A stretch of DNA of 64,000 bases from Saccharicrinis sp963677655. Its GTDB lineage: Bacteria > Bacteroidota > Bacteroidia > Bacteroidales > Marinilabiliaceae. Both the position numbers and the translations under genes were made by a program. This document shows positions 48,597 through 58,274 of the stretch, one piece after another. Numbering within the stretch: position 1 is the stretch's first letter; every line of letters begins with the position of its first letter. The stretch lies in NCBI GenBank assembly GCA_963677655.1, contig OY782088.1; one strand, written 5' to 3'. The notes below the pieces were generated by a model that worked only from the letters and a program-made list of their open reading frames with translations, made no database searches and had not been told where the DNA came from.

Positions 48597-51068
48597 ATGA
48601 TAAGTTTTGATCCGTATAAGATTGATTTGCCTGTTGTTGAGATAATTGATGAGGTGAAGAGTGTGTTGAATGAGGAGAATACACTGATTGTGAATGCCCC
48701 TGCCGGAGCAGGTAAAAGTACTTTGTTACCCTTGGTTCTGATGAACGAGGAGTGGTTGAATGGTAAAAGAATTATCATGTTGGAACCTCGGCGTCTGGCT
48801 GCAAAAACAATTGCAATTAGGATGGCTCAATTACTCAATGAAAAAGTTGGCGAGTCGGTTGGATATAGAATAAGATTTGATAACTGTGTTTCTGATAAAA
48901 CAAAAATAGAGGTAGTAACAGAAGGTATTTTAACCAGAATGCTACAATCAGACAATGCCATTGAGAATGTTGGCTTAGTGATATTCGATGAATTTCATGA
49001 AAGGAGTTTGTTTGCAGATGTTGCCCTTGCACTAGCAAGAGAGTCGCAGCAGGTTTTGCGAACTGATTTAAGGATAATGGTCATGTCTGCCACATTAAAT
49101 TTACCTGTGTTATCTTCTTTGTTAAAGTCAAAGGTGGTTCAAAGTGAGGGACGTCAATATCCTGTTGAAATAAAGTATGAAGGGGAGGCCGATTTGATGA
49201 TGTTGCCTGAATTGACTGCTCGTATAGTAAAAAAGGTTGTTCAGGATGAGGAAGGTGATGTGTTGGTGTTTTTACCAGGAGAAGGAGAGATTCGGAAATG
49301 TGAATCAATTTTAAGAAAGAGTTTGAAGGGAGTGTTGGTATATCCTTTATACGGGCAGTTGCCACCATCAAAACAAATGGCTGCAATAATGCCAAACAAA
49401 GAAGGTAAAAGGAAGGTGGTTTTGGCTACTTCAATTGCAGAAACAAGTTTGACTATTGAAGGTGTTAAGGTTGTTGTTGATTGTGGCTTTTCACGTACCT
49501 TAAGGTTTAATCCTTCTATGGCTTTGTCAAAACTGGAAACTGTAGAAATAACCATTGATGCGGCTGATCAAAGGGCTGGTCGTGCCGGTCGTTTGGCTCC
49601 CGGTGTTTGTTATCGAATGTGGACTAAAGCCACCCATTCAAGATTACGAGAGCATCGTACTCCGGAGATTTTAGATGCAGATTTGGCTTCGTTAGTACTG
49701 GATTTGGCTGTTTGGGGAATTTCTAATCCTAATGAATTAATTTGGTTAACACCACCACCAAAAGGTGCCATTTCCCAGGCATCTGAATTGCTGCATCAAC
49801 TAGAAGCGTTGGATGAGGGTAAAATTACAGATCATGGTAAATCGATAAATAAACTACCTTGTCACCCTCGTATTGCACATATGCTATTAATGGCACAAGA
49901 GGAGGGAATGACTGAATTAGCTACAGATATTGCAGCTATTTTGGAGGAAAGGGATCCTTTAGGAAAAGAAGCGGGAATTGATATAAATCTACGTATTGAA
50001 GCCTTACGTAAAAGTAGACGAGGTTTAATTAATAACAAGATATTAACCAGAATAGAAAAGGTTGCAAATCAATATCGAAAAATGTTAGATGTTGAGCCTA
50101 ATGATGAAAGTGTAGATCCTTATGAAACTGGTTTATTACTTGTTTATGCTTACCCTGAAAGAATAGCACATGCAAAACCAGGAAATAATGCTCAGTTCAA
50201 ACTGGCAAATGGAGCTATTGCTGCAGCCGGACATAAAGATGATTTGGCGCATGAATCATGGCTTGCCATTGCTCATGTTAATATGAGAGATTCAGTAGGG
50301 AAAATATTTACAGCTTCTGCCCTGAATCCAAGAGACCTTGCTCCAATGGTTAAAGAGAAAGATTTAGTTGAATGGGATACTAAAAGAGGAGGGTTTACTG
50401 CTGTTCGAAATTTATGTGTTGGACATATTATTTTGCAATCTAAACCTTTGCATGACTATGATGAGGAACAGAAAATAAAGGCAATTTCAAAAGCTATAAT
50501 CAAAGAAGGAGAGTGGTTGTTGGATTGGGGTAAAGATGTGGTTCAATGGCAAAACAGAGTGCTGAGCTTACGAAACTGGAATAAGGATGAAGCATGGCCG
50601 GATGTAAGTACCGATACTTTACTTGAAAATAATGAAGAGTGGTTGGCTCCTTATCTGGTAAATATTAAAAAGCCAGAGGATTTAAAAAAAATAAACTTAA
50701 AGGATGTGCTTCAGCATCATCTGAGTTTCGAGAAACAACAGTTGTTAGATGTTTTAGCTCCAGAAAAAATAGAAGTTCCTACAGGTTCAAAAATTAAAAT
50801 TCAATATCAGGTTAATGGTGATGCTCCAGTGTTACCTGTGAGATTGCAAGAGATTTTTGGATGGGAGGATACGCCACGGATTAATAGAGGACAGGTAGGT
50901 TTGTTAATGCATTTACTTTCGCCAGGTTTTAAGCCTGTGCAAATAACTGGAGACTTAAGGAGCTTTTGGAACAATGCTTATTTTGAGGTAAAAAAAGAAT
51001 TAAAAGCGAGATATCCAAAACATAAATGGCCGGATGAACCATTGAAAGAAAAGCCTAACAGAAAGTGA
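48597..51068 (+). CDS. hrpB: ATP-dependent helicase HrpB
   Basis: An 823-residue DEAH-type helicase. Motif I is NAPAGAGKST, motif II is IFDEFHERS (DEFH box), motif III MSATLN, motif VI AADQRAGRAGR. The helicase-associated domains (about 370-560) and an HrpB-specific C-terminal region (IFTASALNPRDLA, PGFKPVQITGDLRSFW) are complete. The cellular role of HrpB is poorly defined; RNA processing or stress is usually suggested. It is a single-gene unit with its own promoter. Confidence 0.95.
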   Translation: MISFDPYKIDLPVVEIIDEVKSVLNEENTLIVNAPAGAGKSTLLPLVLMNEEWLNGKRIIMLEPRRLAAKTIAIRMAQLLNEKVGESVGYRIRFDNCVSDKTKIEVVTEGILTRMLQSDNAIENVGLVIFDEFHERSLFADVALALARESQQVLRTDLRIMVMSATLNLPVLSSLLKSKVVQSEGRQYPVEIKYEGEADLMMLPELTARIVKKVVQDEEGDVLVFLPGEGEIRKCESILRKSLKGVLVYPLYGQLPPSKQMAAIMPNKEGKRKVVLATSIAETSLTIEGVKVVVDCGFSRTLRFNPSMALSKLETVEITIDAADQRAGRAGRLAPGVCYRMWTKATHSRLREHRTPEILDADLASLVLDLAVWGISNPNELIWLTPPPKGAISQASELLHQLEALDEGKITDHGKSINKLPCHPRIAHMLLMAQEEGMTELATDIAAILEERDPLGKEAGIDINLRIEALRKSRRGLINNKILTRIEKVANQYRKMLDVEPNDESVDPYETGLLLVYAYPERIAHAKPGNNAQFKLANGAIAAAGHKDDLAHESWLAIAHVNMRDSVGKIFTASALNPRDLAPMVKEKDLVEWDTKRGGFTAVRNLCVGHIILQSKPLHDYDEEQKIKAISKAIIKEGEWLLDWGKDVVQWQNRVLSLRNWNKDEAWPDVSTDTLLENNEEWLAPYLVNIKKPEDLKKINLKDVLQHHLSFEKQQLLDVLAPEKIEVPTGSKIKIQYQVNGDAPVLPVRLQEIFGWEDTPRINRGQVGLLMHLLSPGFKPVQITGDLRSFWNNAYFEVKKELKARYPKHKWPDEPLKEKPNRK

Positions 51069-51140
51069 TTATAATTAAGTGCAGAAAGTGTTCGTGATTG
51101 AAAGGTGACAACTTAGGGGTGTGAATAGAGTTTTTTAGGT

Positions 51141-51183
51141 TTTCCTTCGGACTTTCTTCGGACTTTCTTCGGTTTTTCTTCGG
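51141..51183. repeat. Four tandem copies of an 11-base unit
   Basis: ACTTTCTTCGG occurs twice exactly, flanked by TTTCCTTCGG before and TTTTTCTTCGG after. It lies 73 bases after hrpB. The G+C-rich TTCGG spacing is unlike the surrounding sequence. Confidence 0.75.
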
Positions 51184-51640
51184 TTAAAACCAATGGGAAT
51201 ATGTTTGAAATTACTTTAATCGTAGCCCTTATTTCTATTAAATATGCTTACTGTTGCGATTCTGTACTATTGTAGGTATATATCAGAACTTTGTTGTGAG
51301 TGTTGAATGTGTAATAAGGCAAGAATTTTTTTATAGAAAATTCCTTTAATCTTGAATCCCAAAATATTACTTCTAGCATAGTTTTCATATGATTCTGTTT
51401 GTCTTACAAAATAGGACTTATTCGTAAATGTATTTAGTAATTTGGATTACTAAATTATATATTAAGTATGCATTTTAATAATCTCATCAAACCCGAGGCA
51501 TATTGAAATGAGGGATTGCTAATCCTGGTCTATGTCATGGGTATCCTAATAGTAAGTTGAGATGATACATGGAGGTGCCTTTTTTAAGATACAGTTTCAA
51601 GGGGTAATAGATTCTCTTATTTTTATTGGGGATAATGCAA

Positions 51641-51677
51641 AAAAAGGAGATAATAAACGTTTTATTATCTCCTTTTT
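51641..51677 (-). terminator. Strong hairpin terminator of the barrel gene
   Basis: AAAAAGGAGATAATAAA (51641-51657) pairs 17 of 17 with TTTATTATCTCCTTTTT (51661-51677), loop CGT. It can work in both directions; on the minus strand it lies 37 bases after the stop of the barrel gene. Confidence 0.88.
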
Positions 51678-51714
51678 GTATGTAAAATATAACTGTAATG
51701 GTTTTACTTGTTTA

Positions 51715-52386
51715 TTAAAATGTCCATTCAAGACCTACGTTACCTGTAAATTTATGATATGGATCACTGTTTGAGCTAATAAATTCCTTAAGATAATAAT
51801 TGTACCCTGGACTAATATTCAGACTCATATTATCCATTAACTTAATTTTAGCAATAAAAGAAAAGTTTGCTCCAAAGTTTGATGTTGGATACGATTCAGA
51901 TATTTCATCGTAGTTATTGGTATTTGTATCACCGTCGTCTTCGTAGTTCTTGTATCTAACATTAGCCAAATATTCACTAACTGCACCAACGGAAACGAAA
52001 AATTGAAAGTTGCTTTTATTTAATATTAAGTAATCGAAATTAAGATCTAATTCGAACTTTTGTGATTTCACTTTCGTTTTCGTTATGTTTGAACGAAGCC
52101 AGTATGCATAGAATGAAGATTGGTTGTATCCAAGTTTTAATCTTGGTCTGAATCTTTTTGAAATAAAATAACCAACTTCAGCTCCATACGTAAAACCCCC
52201 GTTTTTTTCATCGTAAGTGAAGTTGTCGTCAGGAGTTGATATATACGCATTAAAATTGTGCTGATAGCCACTGAATACACCGATTGTTAATTTGTTTTTA
52301 TTGTTCGGTGCAATAGCTTCGCTTTCTTGAGAAAAACTCATAAATGAAAGACTAAGAAATAAAAGTGATAAAAATATAAACCTCAT
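51715..52386 (-). CDS. Outer-membrane beta-barrel protein (PorT-like)
   Basis: A 223-residue protein beginning MRFIFLSLLFLSLSFMSFSQ, a clear signal peptide cut near SFSQ. The rest alternates hydrophobic and polar residues with many aromatic ends (YFISKRFRPRLKLGYNQSS, FELDLNFDYLIL), typical of an eight-strand barrel. The last residue is F after VGLEWT, the usual barrel terminal signal. The frame extends 13 codons upstream of the signal peptide, so the start at 52386 is chosen. Function unknown; ligand-free porin-like or scaffold roles are possible. Confidence 0.8.
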   Translation of the reverse strand: MRFIFLSLLFLSLSFMSFSQESEAIAPNNKNKLTIGVFSGYQHNFNAYISTPDDNFTYDEKNGGFTYGAEVGYFISKRFRPRLKLGYNQSSFYAYWLRSNITKTKVKSQKFELDLNFDYLILNKSNFQFFVSVGAVSEYLANVRYKNYEDDGDTNTNNYDEISESYPTSNFGANFSFIAKIKLMDNMSLNISPGYNYYLKEFISSNSDPYHKFTGNVGLEWTF

Positions 52387-52430
52387 CCTATCTGTAATTA
52401 TTAGTTGTTTTTTAAAATACACCAAAAATC

Positions 52431-52468
52431 AACTTTATTATTTATAGAATCTATAAACGAATAAAGTT
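52431..52468 (-). promoter_or_regulatory. Long palindrome upstream of the barrel gene
   Basis: AACTTTATT (52431-52439) pairs with AATAAAGTT (52460-52468), and TTTATAG (52441-52447) with CTATAAA (52451-52457), giving a 38-base near-perfect palindrome with a 3-base centre. It lies 45 bases from the barrel gene start. Operator or 5' UTR hairpin. Confidence 0.5.
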
Positions 52469-52694
52469 AATGTTGGCGTTATAATCCCTTTGTTTTTATG
52501 CGTTACGAAAGTATGTTATAGATGATTTGATAAAAAGAATAATCGATGTTTGGAATAAAAAGCTCGACGAAAAGATCTCTTTGCTCGATCACGGTACATT
52601 TAATTTAGGGTCCTCGTTTATTTTTTATTGATTATCTATAAAGAGTTTTGACATGTTTTATGATTTAATAATACTTGTGGATAATACCTAATAG

Positions 52695-52702
52695 TATATT
52701 TG
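52695..52702 (+). promoter_or_regulatory. Promoter of the Bcr/CflA exporter
   Basis: TATATTTG is an exact TAnnTTTG match. A TTG at 52675-52677, 17 bases upstream, is a plausible -33 element. Predicted leader about 67 bases. Confidence 0.55.
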
Positions 52703-52775
52703 TGAATTAAATAGTGTAATGATAAAAGCATAATGAGTTTAATCATTATTTAATTAATGTAACTATAGAAATTTT

Positions 52776-54005
52776 ATGGCAATTATTAAAAATATAAATT
52801 CTAAAACTTTACCCGCAATAACTATAATGTTGGCTGCATTGGTAACATTATCTCCATTTGCAATAGACTCCTATTTAGCAGCAATGCCAATTATGGCTGA
52901 TTTTTTTGGAGTTCCAATTAATATTGTAGAATTAACAATAACTTCCTATTTCTTAGGTTTTGCCTTAGGGAATTTTATTGGAGGTCCCTTGTCTGATTCT
53001 TTCGGAAGAAAGCCTATTGCACTGACTGGTGTTTTATTGTATGCAGTAGCTTCAGTAATAATAACAACGAGTGAAAATATAGAACATGTAATAATGCTTC
53101 GTGTAATACAGGCATTTGGTGGAGGTTTTGCAACTGTGACAGCTAATGTTTTTATAAGAGATTGGTTTTCAGGGAAAGACTTAGCTAAATTGCTGACGGT
53201 TGTTAGTATGATGATGATGTTGGCACCTTTATTTGCTCCAGTTATAGGATCTCTCTTGGTGGAATGGAAGGGGTGGAAAGGTGTTTTTTATTTTCTTTTC
53301 ATATTTGCAATTGCTTTGTTTGTTCTGTTCTTTGTGCTTATTCCTGAATCGCGAGAAAAGAGAATGATTACTCGTAAAATAACCTCAGAGCAAATGTTTG
53401 GGAAGTATAAAGTTTTTTTCTCACATAAACCTTCTGTAATTACTTTGTTTGCCGTTAGTTTTTCGATGTCAGGGATGTATATATTTTTAACTGCAGCATC
53501 ATTTATTTATATTAAGTTTTTTAATGTGAGTGTGGCTCAGTTTCCTATAGTTTTTGGGGCTAATGTATTGCTAAATATTGTTCTTTCATTACTGAACACC
53601 TTTTTGCTTAAAAAGTATAAGCCGATGTATATTTTAAGGACTGGTTTATTGATTCAGTTGTTAGCCGGGATTCTACTGTTTGTTGCAGTTATGGCAGAGT
53701 CTCCGTCTTTTGTGCTTGTCTTTATTGGAATTGTGGTTTTTATAGGGAGTTTAGGTTTAATTTTTGGGAATGGAACAGCTGTAATTCTTAATCATAACCC
53801 TAATGTAGCAGGTTCTGCGAATGCAACAATTGGAATAATGCGTTTTGTTTTGTCTTTTATAATAGGAAGTTTGATAGCTCTTTTTCATACTGAAAATCTA
53901 ATTCCTATTGGAACTGGAATGTTCATGTGTACTGTGATTGGGAATTTATTGTATGCAATAGTTATGCGCCAGTATAGAAAGCAGGATAAAATGATTAAGG
54001 TTTGA
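52776..54005 (+). CDS. Bcr/CflA-type multidrug MFS exporter
   Basis: A 409-residue major-facilitator transporter with about 12 helices. The Bcr/CflA pattern is clear: SPFAIDSYLAAMPIMADFFG in helix 1, GPLSDSFGRKPIALTG (motif A), LRVIQAFGGGFATVTANVF and RDWFSG in the middle. It would export small toxic compounds in exchange for protons; substrates cannot be told. No regulator gene is next to it. A terminator shared with the next gene follows. Confidence 0.92.
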   Translation: MAIIKNINSKTLPAITIMLAALVTLSPFAIDSYLAAMPIMADFFGVPINIVELTITSYFLGFALGNFIGGPLSDSFGRKPIALTGVLLYAVASVIITTSENIEHVIMLRVIQAFGGGFATVTANVFIRDWFSGKDLAKLLTVVSMMMMLAPLFAPVIGSLLVEWKGWKGVFYFLFIFAIALFVLFFVLIPESREKRMITRKITSEQMFGKYKVFFSHKPSVITLFAVSFSMSGMYIFLTAASFIYIKFFNVSVAQFPIVFGANVLLNIVLSLLNTFLLKKYKPMYILRTGLLIQLLAGILLFVAVMAESPSFVLVFIGIVVFIGSLGLIFGNGTAVILNHNPNVAGSANATIGIMRFVLSFIIGSLIALFHTENLIPIGTGMFMCTVIGNLLYAIVMRQYRKQDKMIKV

Positions 54006-54025
54006 TTTGATATAGATATTTAAAT

Positions 54026-54063
54026 AAAAACGGAGTTGATACTTTAATGTCAACTCCGTTTTT
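54026..54063 (+). terminator. Bidirectional terminator between MFS and GH63-like genes
   Basis: AAAAACGGAGTTGA (54026-54039) pairs 14 of 14 with TCAACTCCGTTTTT (54050-54063); loop TACTTTAATG. It serves both convergent genes. Confidence 0.9.
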
Positions 54064-54066
54064 ATT

Positions 54067-56763
54067 TTATTGTTCTTCTTCTTTTTTGTCTTCTTTATCA
54101 ATTTGGGTTTCTTTATCCCAATGAGCTTTTTCCATTAGTTTATTAAAATTGTAGGTTCTGAACATCACCATTAAGTATGCTACCATTCCAGTCCATCCTG
54201 TTTGGTGACTAGCTCCAATTCCAGCCCCATTGTCGCCATGGAAATATTCATAGAATAATAAATTATTCTCCCAATTAGGATCTTCCTGAAATTCTTTGTA
54301 CCAGCCATAAACAGGTCTGTAACCTTTTTCATCTTTTAAAAAGATGTTTTCAAGTCTGTTTATGATTTCAAAAGCTACTTCAATTAAAGTCATCATTTTC
54401 CCTGATCCAGTAGGGCATTCAACTTTAAAATCATCGCCATAAAAAGCGTATTGTTGGAATAATGAACGTATGATAACAGTGTTAGCAGGAAACCATATTG
54501 GACCTCGCCAATTTGAGTTGCCGCCAAACATCAAGCTGTCAGACTCTCCTGGTATATATTTAACAGTAAATTCTTCTTCATTCCATTTAAATACATACGG
54601 ATTCTCTTCGTGATATTTTGATAATGAACGAATTCCATATGGACTTAAGAATTCGTTTTCGTCAAGCATTATTTTTAGAACAGCTCTTAATTTTTCTTCA
54701 TTTAATATTCCCAGTAAACGTCTTTTGTTTTTTCCAACAACCATTGGACTGGCAATGGTTTTAGATAAACGTTTGGTTCTGGTAATCATGAATTGATATT
54801 GCTTCGCAAAATCCGGAAGTAATTTTAAATGTTCCGGTTCAAGTACAGTAACTGCGCACATTGGAAGTAGTCCAACTAATGATCTAACCTTTAATCTTGT
54901 TGCACTTCCATCAGGAAACCTTAATACATCGTAAAAGAACTGGTCATCTTCATCCCACATCTCATCTTCGTTATCTCCAATTCTGTCCATTGCAGAGGCA
55001 ATTTCAAGGAAGTGATTATAATAATCAACGGCTTTTTCTTTGTATTCAGAATGTCCTTGAATAATAAGTTCAAGACAGATTTCAAGCATGTTTTGAGCGT
55101 AAAGAGCCATCCATGCATTACCATCGGATTGTTCAATGTGACCACCGGTAGGTAATGTATGACTTCTGTCGAAAACCCCAATGTTATCTAAACCAAGAAA
55201 TCCTGCCTGAAATGCATTTTTTGCAGTCGGATCTTTATGGTTTATCCACCATTGAAAGTTTTTATTTAATCCGTCAAAACATGTTTTTAAGAATTCTGTG
55301 TCTGTTATATTATACATCTGCTTAAGGTTTTTATACAGAGTAATAACAGCATAAGCATGTACAGGTGGATTTACGTCGTTAAAACTCCATTCGTAAGCAG
55401 GTATTTGACCATTTGGATGTTGATACTTTTTATTAAGGAATAGTGTTAACTGTTCTTTAGCAAAGCAAGGATCAACCATTGTTAGTGGGATTGTGTGAAA
55501 TGCTAAATCCCATACAGCATACCATGGGTATTCCCATTTGTCAGGCATGCTTATTATGTGTTTATTTTTTAAGTGTTCCCAGTCATGATTTCTAAGAGAG
55601 TTTCTTGGGCCACCTTTATATTCATTTAACCATTCTGCAACATCTAATTCATAATATTGCTTGGTCCATAACATTCCGGCAAGAGCTTGTCTTATAACTC
55701 TTTTTTCATCTTCTTTGCAATTTGGAGGGTAGATGTCGTTATAGAATTCATCGGCCTCTTCTTTTTTGAGTTGAAGATTGTTTTCAAAATTGCTAAAGTC
55801 ATGTTTTGCCTTATTCGACGCCTTAAGTGTCATTTTTAGCTCTACTTTTCCTCCGGCAGGAATCTGTACGTCATACATAGCTCCAGCCTTTGTGCCTGTG
55901 TGTTCCGGATTTACAGCTTCTGTTTTGTGTTCAACTATAAATTCATTAAAGGCATCCTTAACGTAAGGAGTAGTATTAGGAGTGTTATGTATGCGTTGGC
56001 TGTTAGTTTCGTTATTAGTAAACAACCATAACGGAGATAATTCTGTGCTTAGTACATAACTGCCTAATGCATCATGAGTGGCGATTACAGAGTTGTCATC
56101 TAATAGTTTAATGATGGGCTCAGTAGTCTTATAATTCCACCAGGTATTTCGAAACCATAATGTAGGTAATAGTACTACGCTGGCTTCTTCTGATGAACGA
56201 TTGTGAGCAGTGATTTTAATTAAGATGTTTTCAGTATCTTTTTTTGCATATTCTACATAAACATCTAAATAATTATTGTCTTTGAATGCATTGGTGTCTA
56301 GTAGTTCATATTCGAAATCATTTTTAGTTCTGGCTCCGTTTGTTTCTACTAAATCCAGGTAAGGATATTCATTTAAAGGATACTTATATAAGTATTTCAT
56401 GTATGAATGAGTAGGAGTGGAGTCTAAATAAAAATAGTATTCCTTTACATCTTCTCCATGATTTCCTTTTGGGCCTGATAGTCCAAATAACCGTTCCTTT
56501 ATGATTAAATCTTTCTTATTCCATAATGCAAGAGCAAAACACAAATGTTGTTTGTCATCGCTTATCCCTGCAATTCCATCTTCACCATATCTGTAAACTC
56601 TTGATCTTGATTGGTCGTGTGTAAATGAAAACCATGGATTCTCATTTGATCCATCGTCTTCTCTAACAGTACCCCATTGTCTTTCGCTTAAATACGGGCC
56701 CCATTTTTTCCACTCTATATATTGATTTGAACAATCTTCTAAACGCTTTTTTTCCCTATTCAT
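54067..56763 (-). CDS. GH63-like glucosidase (MGH1-type glycoside hydrolase)
   Basis: An 898-residue protein with no signal peptide, so cytoplasmic. The N-terminal part (about 1-330) is a beta-rich domain; WKKWGPYLSERQWGTVREDD is a typical opening. The catalytic (alpha/alpha)6 barrel follows, with MPDKWEYPWYAVWDLAFHTI, GQIPAYEWSFND and GGNSNWRGPIWFP as family landmarks; the D in VWDLAF and the E in the late half are likely catalytic. Relatives act on alpha-glucosides or on mannosylglycerate. The natural substrate is uncertain; storage glucan or a compatible solute are candidates. Confidence 0.85.
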   Translation of the reverse strand: MNREKKRLEDCSNQYIEWKKWGPYLSERQWGTVREDDGSNENPWFSFTHDQSRSRVYRYGEDGIAGISDDKQHLCFALALWNKKDLIIKERLFGLSGPKGNHGEDVKEYYFYLDSTPTHSYMKYLYKYPLNEYPYLDLVETNGARTKNDFEYELLDTNAFKDNNYLDVYVEYAKKDTENILIKITAHNRSSEEASVVLLPTLWFRNTWWNYKTTEPIIKLLDDNSVIATHDALGSYVLSTELSPLWLFTNNETNSQRIHNTPNTTPYVKDAFNEFIVEHKTEAVNPEHTGTKAGAMYDVQIPAGGKVELKMTLKASNKAKHDFSNFENNLQLKKEEADEFYNDIYPPNCKEDEKRVIRQALAGMLWTKQYYELDVAEWLNEYKGGPRNSLRNHDWEHLKNKHIISMPDKWEYPWYAVWDLAFHTIPLTMVDPCFAKEQLTLFLNKKYQHPNGQIPAYEWSFNDVNPPVHAYAVITLYKNLKQMYNITDTEFLKTCFDGLNKNFQWWINHKDPTAKNAFQAGFLGLDNIGVFDRSHTLPTGGHIEQSDGNAWMALYAQNMLEICLELIIQGHSEYKEKAVDYYNHFLEIASAMDRIGDNEDEMWDEDDQFFYDVLRFPDGSATRLKVRSLVGLLPMCAVTVLEPEHLKLLPDFAKQYQFMITRTKRLSKTIASPMVVGKNKRRLLGILNEEKLRAVLKIMLDENEFLSPYGIRSLSKYHEENPYVFKWNEEEFTVKYIPGESDSLMFGGNSNWRGPIWFPANTVIIRSLFQQYAFYGDDFKVECPTGSGKMMTLIEVAFEIINRLENIFLKDEKGYRPVYGWYKEFQEDPNWENNLLFYEYFHGDNGAGIGASHQTGWTGMVAYLMVMFRTYNFNKLMEKAHWDKETQIDKEDKKEEEQ

Positions 56764-56797
56764 AATAATGAAATTAGTGTCGTTCGTGACTATCGAA

Positions 56798-56840
56798 AAT
56801 ACAATAATAATTTTAAAAGATGTATTGTAATTATTGTATT
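56798..56840 (-). repeat. Inverted repeat upstream of the GH63-like gene
   Basis: AATACAATAAT (56798-56808) pairs 11 of 11 with ATTATTGTATT (56830-56840), 21 bases apart, within 80 bases of the start. A possible operator, though A+T-rich sequence lowers its weight. Confidence 0.35.
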
Positions 56841-56882
56841 AACAATTTTTAGGGATAGGTTTTAGTTTTGTTGAATTTGTAA

Positions 56883-58214
56883 TTATTTGCGTTTTTGACC
56901 TCTGGTTTTAGGTTTTTTGTATTTAGCAGCTAATTTTCTTCTGTATGAACCGCCTAAATTAACTTTTTTATTCTTTTCTTTCTTTTCGTGGAAAGCAGCT
57001 CCTTTTGTAGCATCAATTTTAGGTGTTTTAATAAGCGTTTTACCTGCTATTACAGGTGCTTCACTGTCTAATTGAAGTTCTGAAATTTCAATGTCTTTAG
57101 GCAGGTCTTCTGCTATAACTTTTGTATTTGTTAATTTTTCAATAGCATGCCAGGTTTCAGTGTCTTGTTCTGTTAAAAATGTGATGGCATTACCTTCTGC
57201 TTCTGCTCTACCTGTTCTACCAATTCGGTGCACATATGCTTCTGCTTCCTCTGGTAGGTCAAAATTGATAACATGTGTAACATTAGATATGTCAAGTCCG
57301 CGAGCAATTAAGTCTGTTGCAATTAAAATTCTTAAGCTACCTTCTGTAAATTCATTAACCATTCTAAATCTAAAGTTTTGAGATTTGTTTGAATGGATAA
57401 CTCCGATTTCCTCCTCAAATATTTCCTCAAGATTGTTGAATAATATATCTGCTACTTGTCTGCTTCTTACAAAAATCAGAACCTTGTTCATGCCATGTAC
57501 TACATCAAGAAGATAAAGGAGAAGATTGATCTTTGTGTAAAAATTAGGAACCTTATATGCTGATTGAAATATTTTTTCAACAGGTTTTCCTGCAGGAGCG
57601 ACTTCAATTTTTATTGGGTTGTAAAAGAAGTGCTTTATTAGTTCTTCTACATCGTATGTTAAAGTTGCAGAGAACATTAAGTTTTGTCTTTTTTCTGGTA
57701 ATAAATCTACAATTCTTTCTAATTGAGGTTTGAATCCAAGATTTAACATTTCGTCCACCTCGTCAATTACCAGCTTTTGTATAGATTTTAATCTTAATAC
57801 ACCAGTTAAATTTAAATCGATTAATCTTCCGGGAGTTGCAACCAGTACATCTAAACCGGCATAAACCATTTCTTTTTGAGTGTTAATGTTTGTTCCTCCA
57901 TAAACTCCGGCAATTCTTACATTCATGTATTCTGTAAGCTTGGTAAATTCTCCTGCTACCTGTTCTACAAGTTCTCTTGTTGGAACCAAAATCAGGATCC
58001 TTGGATGGCGTTGTTTGCTGAATTTTAAATTTCTCAATAAAGGTAATATGTAAGAAATTGTTTTTCCAGTACCGGTTTGAGCAATACCAATAACATCACG
58101 ACCAGACATAGCAACAGGGAAGAGTTCTTCCTGTATGGGAGTTGTTGTGTCAAGCCCCATATCATCTAGAGCATTTAATAATGGAGTATTTAAATTAAGA
58201 TCTGAAAACTTCAA
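56883..58214 (-). CDS. DEAD-box-type RNA helicase with a DEVD motif II
   Basis: A 443-residue RNA helicase close to the RhlE group. The Q motif lies in TTPIQEELFP, motif I is AQTGTGKT (45-52), Ia PTRELVEQ, Ib TPGR, motif III SATL, and motif VI HRIGRTGRAE. Motif II reads VIDEVDEML: D151-E152-V153-D154, with Val in place of the Ala of DEAD. A basic tail (about 410-443) rich in Lys probably helps RNA binding. Likely roles are ribosome assembly or mRNA decay at low temperature. Confidence 0.93.
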   Translation of the reverse strand: MKFSDLNLNTPLLNALDDMGLDTTTPIQEELFPVAMSGRDVIGIAQTGTGKTISYILPLLRNLKFSKQRHPRILILVPTRELVEQVAGEFTKLTEYMNVRIAGVYGGTNINTQKEMVYAGLDVLVATPGRLIDLNLTGVLRLKSIQKLVIDEVDEMLNLGFKPQLERIVDLLPEKRQNLMFSATLTYDVEELIKHFFYNPIKIEVAPAGKPVEKIFQSAYKVPNFYTKINLLLYLLDVVHGMNKVLIFVRSRQVADILFNNLEEIFEEEIGVIHSNKSQNFRFRMVNEFTEGSLRILIATDLIARGLDISNVTHVINFDLPEEAEAYVHRIGRTGRAEAEGNAITFLTEQDTETWHAIEKLTNTKVIAEDLPKDIEISELQLDSEAPVIAGKTLIKTPKIDATKGAAFHEKKEKNKKVNLGGSYRRKLAAKYKKPKTRGQKRK

Positions 58215-58274
58215 AATAGTATGATTTAATTATTTGCGGTAAAGATAAGATGATATTTACAAATCCTCTAATAA

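Larger units (their letters stand above)
51069..51714. other. Intergenic region with an 11-base tandem repeat
   Basis: A 646-base gap after hrpB. It contains four units of an 11-base repeat (51141-51183) and a strong terminator serving the minus-strand barrel gene (51641-51677). An open frame at 51562-51774 runs straight through that terminator and is not credible. The rest shows nothing recognisable. Confidence 0.6.
52387..52775. other. Divergent region between barrel gene and MFS exporter
   Basis: A 389-base gap. It holds a long palindrome (52431-52468) near the barrel gene and a promoter box (52695-52702) for the exporter. Between them no gene or known element was recognised. Confidence 0.55.

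Noticed and set aside
48563..48778. Minus-strand frame opposite the hrpB start
   Set aside because: A shadow of the hrpB P-loop region with no independent support.
51562..51774. 70-codon open frame on the plus strand
   Set aside because: It reads through the 17-pair terminator at 51641-51677 and into the barrel gene on the other strand; no family-like residues.
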